Shown: piece after piece, positions 21,188 to 32,108 of the stretch
How the letters are laid out: each line of letters begins with the position of its first letter
Position numbering within the stretch: position 1 is the first letter of the stretch
Source of the DNA: Ctena decussata
Taxonomy: Eukaryota > Mollusca > Bivalvia > Lucinida > Lucinidae
Assembly (NCBI GenBank): GCA_963989385.1
Contig: OZ022505.1
Location: forward strand, 59,399,737 to 59,463,736
Length of the DNA stretch: 64,000 nt
Direction: 5' to 3'
The notes under the pieces: model-generated
Seen by the model: only the letters and a program-made list of their open reading frames with translations
Told to the model about the DNA's origin: nothing
Databases searched by the model: none
Position numbers and translations under genes: made by a program

Positions 21188-22480
21188 TCAGACATCATAA
21201 GCACATGAATCGTCTCTTTTATGTACTAGCAAGTGTTTCTTCAAGTATTCTAATGTTTTAAAGTCTCTTCCACAGACATTACACACAAAAGATTCTCCTG
21301 AATGAATAAGCATGTGCTTTTTCAAGCTGTCTGCCCTTGAAAAGTGTTTCCCACAGGTGTCACACACATGCAGCTTCTCACCTGTATGAGTACGCATGTG
21401 TCTCAGTTTGTTTCCTACTTGCCTGAACAATTCACCACAGATATCACATGCATGGGGTTTCTTTCCTAAATGGATATACGTGTGTGTTTCAAATTTTTCT
21501 TTATCTCTAAACCTTTTATCACAGATACCACAAGCATATGGTTTCTCCGGAGTATGACTAAGTATATGTTTCTTCAAGTTTGATGCCCTTGTAAACTGTC
21601 TATCACATAGATCACATGAATAGGATTTTCCTTCACTATGACTAAGCATGTGCCTTTTCGCGTTTCCCGGCTGACTAAATCTTTCACCACAGACATTGCA
21701 AGCATATGGTTTCTCTCCTGTATGAATCAGCATGTGTTTTTTCAAGGTTTGTGTTCTTATAAACATCTTACCGCAGATCTCACAGGCATGCGGTCTCTCT
21801 CCAGTATGCCTGCGCAGGTGAATCTTCAAAACGGTGGCCTTTTCAAACTGTTTGTCACAGAAATCACAAGGATATAGTTTCCCTCCAGTATGAATAAGCA
21901 AATGTTTCTTCAAATTTAGTTCCTGTTTAAACTGTTCACCGCAGATACCACAAGCATGTGGTTTCTCTTCAAAATGAAGCAGCATGTGTCTTTTTACAGT
22001 TTCTAATCGAGTAAACTGCTAACCACACAGCTGACAACTACTTGGTTTCTTTCCAGTATGACTGAGCATGTGAATTTTCAAGTTTTTTGACTGTAAAAAC
22101 TGTTCACACCATACATTACAGGTGTGTGGTTCTGCTTCAAAGTGAGTCAGCATGTGTCTTTTCAAAGATGCTTTACCTTTAAACTTTTTCCCACAGACTT
22201 CACAAGCATGCGGAGTCTCTACAGTATGAACAAGCATTTGTCTTTTAAGGTTTCCACTGTGTGAAAACTGCATGTCACAAACTTGACAACAATGTGGTTT
22301 CTTCCCTGTGTGACTGAGCACAAACTGTTTCAGGGCTTGTCCCTGTGAAAACGGTTTACTATAGACATCGCAATCATTTGGTTTCTCACCAGTATGAATA
22401 AGCATGTCTTCTTCCTTACGATTCAAATCCATATCCGTATAAGCTGATCTACTGGCTTCGTCTGTGGTATTGTCTAACAT
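21188..22480 (-). pseudogene. C2H2 zinc-finger gene ZF3, copy A (nonsense-interrupted)
   Basis: On the minus strand an ATG at 22480 opens a 153-residue frame with an acidic N-terminus (MLDNTTDEASRSAYTDMD), a degenerate finger (DCDVYSKPFSQG), then fingers. It ends in TAG at 22019-22021, where copy B reads CAG (Gln). The same frame then continues without break for 265 residues to 21188, giving nine full fingers (CGIC, CDFC, CEIC, CNVC, CDLC, CGIC, CDIC, CDTC, CNVC starts) and a C-terminal KRDDSCAYDV. Other defects: the second finger reads LKRQMLVH, losing the first His, and another reads TCNVWCEQF, displacing a Cys. Products from the downstream part or by stop readthrough cannot be excluded. 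Zinc-finger identity is certain; activity is doubtful. Confidence 0.75.
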
Positions 22481-22534
22481 TTCTGCTTCAGCAAAGCACC
22501 TTTAAGACGATTAAAAAATAAATCGATAAAAAAT

Positions 22535-22769
22535 GAGCCGTGACACGAGAAAACCAACAAAGTGGTTATGCGCCCAGCCCAGACTCAGATTAGCCTGGGC
22601 ATCAGCCTAGGCTGATCAGATTCTTTGCTAAGCGTTTAAAGGGTAGCTAAGTGTCTAAGCTACCTCCATGCGAACAACGAAGACTCTGATCAGATTTGGC
22701 GAATGCCCAGGCTGATCTGAGTCTGTGCTGGGCGCACAACCACTTTCTTGGTTTTCTCTGTCGTGGCTC
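22535..22769. mobile_element. GAGCCGCGAC MITE, full length, upstream of ZF3 copy A
   Basis: Ends GAGCCGTGACACGAGAAAAC and TTTTCTCTGTCGTGGCTC, with long self-complementary arms. Homologous copy B element at 59176-59410. It lies 55 bp upstream of the ZF3 ATG. Confidence 0.85.
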
Positions 22770-23067
22770 AATAATAAATATTTATTTTAAAACCTTATCA
22801 TGTGAATGGATACATATTTATTCGCCATTTTTTCGGCAGAAACAACTTGCAACTGCCTGCTTGCTTCCCAATTTAACAAAATCATTCCTAAATGGGATTT
22901 TTTAATGGAAAGAGCCTGCTTCTCCAAGGAGCAAATTGTTTCCTTAAAGAGAAACACCGACACTCTCAATGAAATTATCTTCCCTAACTACTAAGTCTGC
23001 ATTGTTTGCTTGGTCCTATCTGTCCCGATACTTAGAAATTTTACAGTAGCATTTCCTGAGTATATTT

Positions 23068-23190
23068 GAGCCGTGACACAACAAAACAAAGTGGCATGTG
23101 CGTCCAGGGAAGACTCAGATCAGCCTGGGCATCCAGTCTGATCTGACTCTTCGCTCTGTGCTTAAAGGGTAGCTACAGGTATAAGCTAAA
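23068..23190. mobile_element. GAGCCGCGAC MITE, half element (copy A)
   Basis: GAGCCGTGACACAACAAAAC and CAGATCAGCCTGGGCATCC are present, but the right half is missing after GGGTAGCTACAGG. Same truncation in copy B (59708-59835). Confidence 0.75.
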
Positions 23191-23230
23191 TATTTTTTTA
23201 AAACCATATCATATGAATGGATACATAATT

Positions 23231-23494
23231 GAGCGACGACACGAGAAAACCAACAAAGTGGTTGTGCGCCCAGTGAAGACGCAGATCAGCCTGGGCATCC
23301 GCCCAGTCTGATCAGACTCTTTGCTCTGTGCTTGAAGGGTAGCTTAAGGTCTAAGCTGACTCCATTTGGACAGCAAAGACTCTGATCAGACTGGGCGGAT
23401 GCCTAGGCTGATCTGAGTCTTTGCTGGGTGCACATGCCACTTTGTTGGTTTTGTCAGTGACCTATAGATCACTGGTTTTGTGATGTCGCGGCTC
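23231..23494. mobile_element. GAGCCGCGAC MITE, full length with inserted palindrome (copy A)
   Basis: Ends GAGCGACGACACGAGAAAAC and TTTTGTGATGTCGCGGCTC. An extra AGTGACCTATAGATCACT hairpin interrupts the right terminal repeat. Copy B homologue at 59877-60118. Confidence 0.8.
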
Positions 23495-24244
23495 ATTTCA
23501 CTGCGGTCCAGAGCTCCAGAGAAGACGTGGGTATTGAGAAGCCCAAGATATGCTATTCCCCCCATCATGTCAAGTACACATGAGTAAAGGTTCATAAGAG
23601 ACTATAAACTACACAAGAGCTACCTTACCACAGAAACGATTGCGCCATAAAGGCCAGGAATAGCGGATAGTTGAGGATAATTTGATTGTTTTTTTCTTCT
23701 GAACGAAAACATATGTTGTGATTCATCATTTAAATCCTCTTAGCAAGAGGGTTTTATGATGAGCCACAAGGTATGTTGTTAATGGTGAAATAAAGAAATT
23801 TGACCCCAATTTCTTATCAGGAGCACGCCCTTCGACTGAGTATGTGCTTACAACACACAGCATCTTAGGGAAAAAAGATTTTTACTCTAGTCACTGATTA
23901 GTGTTAATAAGGTTGATATAAGTACAGGTGTCTTACTTTTTTATAGCCTTGTGCAGTTGTGTATGTCCGTGTGTTCACTGTTTGTAACTGTGTAGTGATT
24001 CACTCGTTTCAAGTAACTCTCGTTTAGACTGGGTATAATAACTGTAACTGCAGTTTTGCAGTATTTCTAGTCCACGCAGACATTATACGCATGTATGATG
24101 GCCCGACAAGTTTTCGCAGCCCTAAATTAGTCTTTGTCTAATAGCTAAGTACTGAATACTGGCAAAACCTACTTCTCGATTTTTCTCTTCATTCTTGAAG
24201 TGTAGATGGTTGAATGTCACAACTGCACTTCGATCGAAACTGAC
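23495..24244. other. non-coding upstream region of ZF3 copy A
   Basis: Closely matches 60119-60860. A short hairpin AAATCCTCTTAGCAAGAGGGTTTTAT is at about 23731. No gene seen. Confidence 0.45.
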
Positions 24245-24424
24245 CTACATAATGATTGATTGATTGATTGATTTATTGCTTAACGTCCACGGTAAGCAAC
24301 TATGGTCATGTCGGGACGGTCAGTTAACCTAACCACACTATTCCTGGGCAGGCTTAGACCTCCTAAGCGGTTAACCAGTATTAAGTGCACATACTTTCGC
24401 CAGTAACTGACAACTACATAATGA
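24245..24424 (-). mobile_element. SINE fragment with 11-bp target-site duplication, copy A only
   Basis: Minus-strand SINE (TTAACGTCCACGGTAAGCAAC ... CGCCAGTAACTGACAA) flanked by CTACATAATGA at 24245-24255 and 24414-24424. It has a (GATT)n tail. It is absent in copy B near 60855. The body matches the SINEs at 52922-53194 and 54935-55145, but the tRNA head is missing here (5'-truncated). Confidence 0.85.
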
Positions 24425-24565
24425 CAATTAAGATATACAGAATAAGTATTTCATAGTAAATATGGCAATAGAAATCGACATTGTTTTAGTTTGATGAGCT
24501 GTATAAACTTTATTTATATTTCTATGAGTTATGTTTTATTTATTTTATTTTTTTTTATTTATTTA

Positions 24566-24569
<4 letters not shown>

Positions 24570-24602
<33 letters not shown>
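24570..24602. repeat. poly-T tract
   Basis: Nearly uninterrupted T run. Copy B has only mixed AT repeats here. Confidence 0.9.
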
Positions 24603-24629
24603 GTTTATTCAATTATAACCAAACCTCAT

Positions 24630-24795
24630 ATACAGGGTGTCTCACAAACAACGTGGACCATTTTAAATTGCTGTAACTCCTCTATTAATGGAGGAATCTT
24701 TTCAAAATTTTCTGTGATTGTAGCAAGTTACTACCCTTTTGCACTGATGATGTTTTACAATCATATAGCGCTGCTTACAGGAAGTGACGTCATAA
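24630..24795. mobile_element. TACAGGGTGTCTCA-type repeat (copy A)
   Basis: TATACAGGGTGTCTCACAAACAACGTGG followed by CATTTTAAATTGCTGTAACT occurs here and at about 61098 (+), and inverted at about 63225-63350 (GACACCCTGTATT). The word TACAGGGTGTCTCA is typical of DNA-transposon ends. Exact right boundary unclear. Confidence 0.5.
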
Positions 24796-24830
24796 GGTTT
24801 TAAGCTTATACTTAACAAATTGATTAGCTT

Positions 24831-24971
24831 TAGCATTGAATTGTTGAGTAATAATTCACTGTTCGGAGGTCAGTTGTAAAGTAGATCATATCACGAGCGC
24901 GTAGCGCGAGTGATATATCTACTTACAACTGACCAACAAACAGTGAATTATTACTCAACAATTTAATGCTA
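24831..24971. mobile_element. palindromic MITE, copy A only
   Basis: Left arm TAGCATTGAATTGTTGAGTA, ATAATTCACTGTTCGG, GGTCAGTTGTAA is mirrored by TTACAACTGACC, AACAGTGAATTATTACTCAACAATTTAATGCTA, with arms of about 60 bp around AGCGCGTAGCGCG. Copy B lacks it. Confidence 0.8.
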
Positions 24972-25170
24972 GAGCCGAACTATTTCGATTCTAACGCTTA
25001 AAAAGTAACATTTTCATTCAAACTCACACCTTTCTGCAAGCGCGTTCATGCTCCCGCCAATATTCTTAACTATATGTAAGGTAAATGTACGTTTTTATGG
25101 CGATTTTAGAAAGAAAAATAGACGTTACACCGTCTAACGTCTCAAAACGTCACAAAATTACGTCAGTAAT

Positions 25171-25683
25171 GCAAGTGACAGTTAAAAATGCAACTAATCT
25201 GCAAACTGACTCCAAGTGAAAAAAAAGTTTCAGAGCGTTCCAAGAATTTTCTGTCTAGGAAAAGAAGGATCTACACAATGCAGACAACAGATATTCGGAA
25301 TAGTTCAAAAATGTTGGTCATGAAATGATCCGTTCATAGCAAAAAAAAAATGGACAGCTTAGCAAGGAAGATGCAGGCAAACACAAAGTTGTCTTCAAAT
25401 TTATTACAAATGAACCAAAAATGTCAAAGTATTTGAAGTCGTTCGGCTATATGGAACTCAGGGGAAAATTCGTCCCTTCAATGGCATCATATTCACGTGA
25501 ATTTAATTCTGATAACTGGGCAAACTTTCCAGGGAAACAACTCTTCCAGTGTCATTTCTGCTTCCCTTTTCAATGGGGATCACTGTCTAGGGAAAGAATT
25601 TGCCCCCATAACAAAATATAAATAAATGAAAAGAAATTGTACATATTCCATGAAGCGGATCATTTTCAGTTTCAGATATACAG
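25171..25683. other. non-coding duplicated block
   Basis: Matches 62565-62858 and 63637-63840 in copy B, interrupted there by a 0.78-kb insertion. A 66-codon frame at 25421 is not kept in B. Confidence 0.45.
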
Positions 25684-25798
25684 CTGACCCAGCAGGCACA
25701 CAAGGTTGAATCAACATTGAATCAATCTTGATTCAACGTCATGACGTTGAATCAAGGTTGAATCAATGTTGATTCAACATTGTGTGCCTGATGGGGAT
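25684..25798. mobile_element. short MITE CCCAGCAGGCACAC...GTGTGCCTGATGGGG of GTTGAATCAA words (copy A)
   Basis: Ends ACCCAGCAGGCACACA and TGTGTGCCTGATGGGG are inverted repeats. The interior is an array of GTTGAATCAA and TTGATTCAAC words around a central GTCATGAC. Copy B (about 63860-63932) is shorter by about 35 bp. Confidence 0.7.
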
Positions 25799-26334
25799 GC
25801 TTACACCTGAAGAGGGAGATAACTCTAAAACGGAAAACTCTGCCCCTTCGTTATATATGCAGCGTGTGAGCTAAAGGATTTTTAGTATCCCTATACATAG
25901 TTTTTGTGTGGATTTTTTCTAAAGGACTTGCCCCTTCCGCGCCCAGTGATTTACCGTGTGCGCAAATATTATTCTTGCTACAGTTGTCTTCCTTGTGAAA
26001 TAAGCGGAAAAGCACAGTGGTACAGCCGAATCTATTTAGGTGTTACGGTACAGACTCCTTTTTCCAGCATTTTTACAAAGGGAGAGAACTTTTTTGATTC
26101 CACTTGGGTTTCCTGTATAAAGAAGCCTTTCTTAAGTAGGGTCTACTCCAAAAGGAAAAAAAATCTCCCAGGGCAGCAAATTCTTTCCTTTAAGAGTTGA
26201 CCTTCATTTAGAAGGGAGGTAACTGCAGACCCCCCCCCCCCCTCTCCTCCAACCCTTTAAATGTATCCAGTCACATAAAGCGCAAACGTAAACATGTAAG
26301 CATATGCCTCTAGGTCCCCTTCTAGCTACATCCT
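25799..26334. other. non-coding
   Basis: No gene recognised; C-run at about 26231-26242. A 98-codon frame from 25904 has no recognisable family. Confidence 0.4.
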
Positions 26335-27083
26335 GTATAGGAGATAACGGGAATCCCCGGAGTGACGTCATTGGATGATCACGTGGGTAGATTGGTTGGC
26401 AAAAAGATAGCGACAGACAGTGGTCTTCTATGGGATTTTGCTGAAAATTAACCTCTGAAATGCGTAAAATATAGTTTAGAAACTGCGAATAAATAGAAAC
26501 CGATAAAACCAGTGCAAATATTGTTTTAATCGCTTGTCGCGCGAAAAAAGAGAGTTATTTAATATTATTTAAAGTTATTTAATTACTCGACATACATTGA
26601 CTCGCTTCGGAACAGGACTTTTTCTCCTAATAACTTTGACTTAAAAAGATAAAAAATAAATGAAATAAAAATACAATAAATCCCAGGTACTAAAGATCAG
26701 TATTTTAACCTTTAAACCTTTTCGACAATCAAGGTGATTAGTAAATATAACACGGCTAATAGAAAATGAAAGACAATAAAATATTGAAACTTGTATCCAA
26801 CGAGAAGTCATGCAAAATTAATAAAACATAGTGATCTGGTTTAGGGATAAGAAAATGTAAAAAAAAAATAAATAAGTAAATGAATTTATATTCATGACTG
26901 CTCATGACATCTGAACAACAAATTCACTCTGTCTGTTTCTCTCTCTGTCTCCCTCTCTCTCTCTCTAATGGTTTGATAAAAACGGTAAAGGATAATATAT
27001 AAACAGAGAATCTTCTCTGTTTGGAAATGCAGTAGTTACCATGATAGTATTTAGTCCGAGCTCATGACATCTACTAAACAATA

Positions 27084-27139
<56 letters not shown>

Positions 27140-27815
27140 GTTTGCTCTTTATATTTCATTAGCGGACAAGCTTATTAATATTAAAATATCATGGATTATA
27201 ATAATCGAGTTTTATTAGATATTTAAATTAGCCACACCGCCAAAAACAGTTGGTTACATTATACAAGTTAATATGACATTGTCACTAGCCCCAGGGTGGA
27301 TATGATGCTCTAGTGGCTGTTGACCCTGGGGACCAACATCCGATACGACTAACCCGAAGAGCAACACATTGTCACTGTAGGAAACCCGCGGCGTTCTTTG
27401 AAATATGATAATTAAAGACATTCCTTATCAAAAGACCCGCTGAATACCGGATACATTCATTATAAACAATAAACAACCGGTTTAATTTCAAAATGTACAC
27501 CAGATACAGACACATTTTTTTAGACCATCCATGCTAAAACGTACATCTAAAAGCACTACATCTGGAACCAAAATTTAAATGAATTAGGAGAGAGAATATG
27601 TTCAATATAATATTTCACACTAAAGTACCTACATTTCTCAGCGTTATCATTTATATAAAAATATGCATCATAATGCGCAAAATACACGGCATGATTAATT
27701 ACATAGTTTAACATCACCCAATAAACGTTCAATTATCGATTTTTTGCCAACCAGTGTGGAGAATACCTTGGAAATCCTTATCGATGACGTCACCGCGTTT
27801 CTCCTATTCTAACAA
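26335..27815. mobile_element. 1.5-kb TIR element with TATAGGAGAWAACG...GTGACGTCAT ends
   Basis: Left end TATAGGAGATAACGGGAATC, GTGACGTCAT, TTGGTTGGCAAAAAGAT. Reverse complement of the right end: AATAGGAGAAACGCGGTGAC, GTCATCGAT, CTGGTTGGCAAAAAATC. AT-rich interior with a (TC)n array and no transposase. Confidence 0.55.
27086..27137. repeat. (TC)n microsatellite
   Basis: About 25 uninterrupted CT dinucleotides; a shorter TCTC run lies at 26938-26967. Confidence 0.95.
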
Positions 27816-28480
27816 TATAATATGACTAGAAAAAGATGCAATACTTCCGAGATTCTGTTTATAATCCTTAATTTACTGGTACACAAATCTTAAGTCACAC
27901 TGCTTCACTTTTCCAAGCAGATACACAAAGATAAACAGCTGTTGAATATGATTCTTATGGTTGCTTCCACAGCATGGCGGTTTATCTACAGACGTGTAAA
28001 AGTATTTTGTTTGACCTGTTACTTTGATTGCAGTGTGTACAACTAAATATTAGAGCTGATTTGATTGGATGCAGAATGAGCCAGCTAGTGAAATTTCGTA
28101 GAAGGTGCGTGGTTTTTGTTTACTGATAGGTGCTTACGACAGGTGCTTATATATAATTCTGAGATAATTTCTTATTTCTCAGTGAAAGCATATCTTGTGA
28201 ACTCACTTTAGAACTTACACGGCTAGACAATAAAAACTTACGTAGTGTATTTAGTGTAAACAATATTTTATTCAATATACTGTACACATGAATATAATAA
28301 TAACAATCTTTACATCACATAGCAATATTCAGTAGAATGAAAGGGATACAGAAGTAAGTCATTGACTTATATAAAATCTGTCTCCCATATATTGTGTATT
28401 TGTGGTTTCAGATCAGAACCGGATACCCCTCACCTATCTTGGATGCGGCTAAGCCCGGTAAATTGCTCTATCTCGCCAGC
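27816..28480. other. non-coding AT-rich stretch
   Basis: No gene, RNA or repeat recognised. Confidence 0.4.
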
Positions 28481-28485
28481 GGGCA

Positions 28486-28590
28486 CATGAACTCGTAATG
28501 ACATCGCACTGACACCAACTGACGTCATGACGTCGCAGCTACGTCTATACGACGCCATTTCGACGTGACATGTCGGCTGGGTCGTCACCT
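28486..28590. mobile_element. short MITE-like element of GACGTC words
   Basis: Begins CCAGCGGGCACATGA and ends TGACATGTCGGCTGGG. The interior is rich in TGACGTCATGACGTCG palindromes. The design resembles the GTTGAATCAA elements (CCAGC-GGCACA ends, palindromic interior words) with a different word. A related stretch is at about 30718-30783. Confidence 0.5.
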
Positions 28591-28681
28591 ACACATACCT
28601 GCCGAACAGTGGTTTTCGTTACACATGTTCTGTAGATGTTACCCTTAAAGCGCCAAAAATTAAAATTGTTGAATTGGCAAA

Positions 28682-28790
28682 CAGTGTAGATCCAGATGAG
28701 GTGGCTCATAATGAGTCACCTCATCTGAATCTACACTGTTTTCCCTCTATTATGAGCCACCTCATCTGGATCTACACTGTTTGCCCTCTA
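28682..28790. repeat. hairpin plus third arm, CAGTGTAGATCCAGATGAGG
   Basis: CAGTGTAGATCCAGATGAGGTGGCTCAT pairs with ATGAGTCACCTCATCTGAATCTACACTG (28682-28738). A third copy, TATGAGCCACCTCATCTGGATCTACACTG, follows at 28750-28779 in the same sense as the second arm. Confidence 0.75.
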
Positions 28791-29010
28791 GTGTTCGAAT
28801 TCTCAATATGATATCGCTTGGACGGAACATTATTTGAAATTCTGCAGACGTAAATTTTGTCGTCTGCTTTTTTGGCGCATTAAGGGTTAAACCACTTGAT
28901 CTCCATTTTCAAGATGTCTGTAGATGGACTCAATGATTTTAACATAAGGGAAAGTAAAGACTGAACCATTGTGAAATTATGGGGAAGCCATTTAACGGAA
29001 TAAATACAGA

Positions 29011-29123
29011 AATCGCTGATTAGCATGGTCGTGCTGTTCAGATCGCGACATATTAATTCACGACGGCGAAGCCGAAACTAATTAATATTCGCATCTGCCA
29101 GGCGACACGTGTTAATCAGCGAT
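29011..29123. mobile_element. palindromic MITE ATCGCTGATTA...TAATCAGCGAT
   Basis: Ends ATCGCTGATTAGCA and GTTAATCAGCGAT are inverted. Internal AATTCACGACGGCGAAGCCG and AACTAATTAATATTCG show partial pairing. About 112 bp, non-coding. Confidence 0.65.
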
Positions 29124-30545
29124 AATTTGCCGGTAAAGAAACATAATTATGATTCTATCAGATAGCATTATATAGAATGAAATGGAACATTATTGCGACG
29201 TTTCAAAAAAAGACTCTTGTAGCGGACATTGACAAATGTATATGTTTATATTTACACTAGAAAAGAGCCCGCGCAAGCGCGGAAATATTTTATGATGGTC
29301 AAGTTTATATAAAAAAAGCGAGTTTTAATTTTTCAATGTAAATGGCCTTAGGCCCAGGTGAAGATATGACCTTTACCATGAATATTCACTAAAGCTTCAT
29401 TTACCTAATTAGTTGTCTGCATCTACAAACTTTCAGGTAGCAGACTGCATTGTTTCTAAAAAAAAGTCAACTTTTTTCCCTTTTTCCTATAGAAAAAAAA
29501 AGTGACTCTTGATTTGTCTGCTTCGCTGGAAAAAATGCCCTTTCTTACCTGGCGCATGTGTGTTAACCTAAGACATTTTTAATTTTTGTCTTTTCGAAAG
29601 TTCAGTTCAGTTTGAATTCTCCTAACGACGTTCCCCAAGTGGCTCAGCGGTACGTAACCATAGCCGCACACACTTGGCGCCGTGTGTCCGTCCAACTTTT
29701 CGAAAGACCATGTGCGTTGAGCTTTATTCTTCAATGGGCGAGTTCGATTGGCTACTCGTATTGACTATCGTTCTGGAAGAAAATGGGTCGTTTCGAGCCA
29801 GGGCCGTCGGGACTATGACCATTTAGTTCTTCATCCGTTTAGACATATCAGCAAAAATACAAAAAATAAATCGTTATTTATGGGGAATGAAGTACGTTGA
29901 TGGGTCGGATTTCCGCATTAGAACCTGCTAAATTTGGACTTGCTAAGCAGCGCGCCGATATAAGGACGCAGAACCGAAACGACCGGATTAATTTAAAACG
30001 TGTATTCGAGTACACGATAATTTCACTCGAACGCACCCATTGTTGACAAAAAAAATCGACCAATAGTCGAAGTTTCTAGAAAAATACTTGGGAGAATTTG
30101 AAATGAAAGACGAATTTAATTCCCAAATTCTTTAAATCTACGTGAAACTAAAACACACGCTAACCGAAATTATCAATGATAGCAATATGCGAAAGAACCA
30201 GTATAGAAATTACGCTTGAAAATGCCACCAATTTTGCAGTTTATGCGTTACTTCGTTTATTTAGTATTATAGATTCTTGGAAGCCCTATAGTAAACCATT
30301 GGAACGTAATGTAGTTTACATTCCAATAATTACTCTGAGACACGCGACGTCAATGACGTCAAAATAAACAATATCTCTATACAACCTGATTGGGCGTCAG
30401 CAACGTCATGACGTCATGCATGCCGTTCTGCTGTTAGCAGAAAAAACTGCGTGTACATGTTTTACTGCTTCAATTTTAGCTCTTATATAGGATTTTTCAT
30501 GAAAGATTTGATTAAAACGAATGTAAATATAAGCAATGAACTTAA
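29124..30545. other. non-coding; weak tRNA-like SINE signal at 29635-29835
   Basis: CCCCAAGTGGCTCAGCGGTACG ... TGGGCGAGTTCGATTGG ... CCAGGGCCGTCGGGACTATG has tRNA-like A- and B-box words and a SINE-like body, but no clear ends. The remainder holds nothing recognisable. Small frames of about 60 codons are not called. Confidence 0.35.
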
Positions 30546-30672
30546 TTTTTCTGAGGTTTATTGAAGTGTAAACTACATTGGGTCACTAGCATAGTTTACA
30601 TGAACCCCTTCGGGGTTCATTCACTTTGCACGTGACCCAATGTAATTTACACTTCGATAAACCTCAGAAAAA
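30546..30672. repeat. long hairpin with 40-bp arms
   Basis: TTTTTCTGAGGTTTATTGAA and GTGTAAACTACATTGGGTCAC on the left pair with GTGACCCAATGTAATTTACAC and TTCGATAAACCTCAGAAAAA on the right, around an inner hairpin TGAACCCCTTCGGGGTTCA. Probably a fold-back MITE. Confidence 0.8.
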
Positions 30673-32108
30673 TGAAATTCATTCCTTAAATATCCACCGT
30701 CACTGTGGTATCATTCCAAATTGACACATCACGTCGCATCGACGTCAATACGACGTCATTAAGACATCCTGTTCCTGCTGGGATTTAGACCGTTGTTGCC
30801 CCCATTGAAATTCAGTTAAAATCGCATGACTTAAGTTGGTTATCATCTGAGCAAATACATGTAGGCACAAACAGAATTGATATGTTTTTTGTTGATTTTT
30901 TTTTTGTAAAATCTCTAAATAACATGATTTGTAGCTTGTCTGTGCTGTTTCAATAATTTAGAAAAAGAAGAGAAGAAATAATTTGTTAAATAGCCTTTCA
31001 TTTAAAAGAATAAGACAATTACTGTAGCTTATGAGGAAGACCCTTGAAACATTTAATAGAGGTTTGATTATAGGCTAATAAATGGGATAACACTACTGAT
31101 AAGACCAGCACTGTGCATGGCCTGTCTAGTTACCCCACCCATTCATATTCATAGGCCCAGAGACGCTAAGTGAGAAATTCCAGCGCAACAAAATAAATGT
31201 GCACCAAATTGTTGTATTTAACTTTGAAACTTAATACCCACAACATATGTTCAGTTTCTCTATGAGCGGAGACAAGATCATTTTTATGTTGAGATAACCG
31301 GGAAACTGAAAATCTGCAAAGTTTGGTTATCGAAAACTGACGAATTTTGTCGAATTGCAGCGGCCAAATTCTGTGAGCCCGGCTTCCAGCACAATTCATA
31401 TTTTGTATACAGACACAGTTTTGAGATATAGACATGCCACGAATTAAATGTGCCGGGACCTGTCTGTATTGGGTGTTTTTAAGGTAAAATCGCAAACATT
31501 TACATGAATTTGTTTATTATGTGCTTGCTGTTACATTCTAGATTGGAACTTAACTGTATAAACATTTTTGTTATCAAATTAGAATCTTCGCAAGGTGAAT
31601 TTAATTTTCTGGTCGGGAGGGGGGGGGTGGGGGGGTGAGGGAGGGGGTTCAAATACGGGTCTGATCATACGAGTTCCTTCGGACCTCATGATGTTAACAG
31701 TGGGATTTATCAAAGATTTTTGTACGCCGCCTTTTCCGAAACGCTAAATTGGGAAAACGTTAATGTTATGTTAGAAAATCTCCAGCTCTTGCTTAGACAG
31801 AAGGCTATGTCTGTTATTACTTAAGAGGGTCCTTAGAACTTATTTATCCTCAACAGAGCCGGATGGCGGCCGTAAAATGTTTCCCCTATAACATTATACT
31901 GTACATAGTGCACTGAGAGCAATAGACTCAGAAAATTTGGAAATGGAGTTCCTATTTACCTAATATTTTCATTCTGACTCTTTTTGCCTAGTCGAAATTC
32001 AGGGCCGCTGTCCAAGGCCCATTTCACGAACTTATCATAATTGCAGTTACAGCTATATTGCATTCGATAATAAACGCGAGTTAGAATATGCAAAATAAAT
32101 TGTTAAAA
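30673..32108. other. non-coding stretch
   Basis: No gene recognised. G-rich run (G8TG5TGAGGGAGGGGG) at 31617-31648. A 109-codon minus frame at 31166-31495 has no recognisable family. Confidence 0.4.

Noticed and set aside
24491..24803. Frames rich in Phe over the poly-T tract
   Set aside because: Compositional artefact of T runs; not present in copy B.
26965..27159. Minus-strand frame with an RERERE repeat
   Set aside because: Translation of a (TC)n microsatellite.
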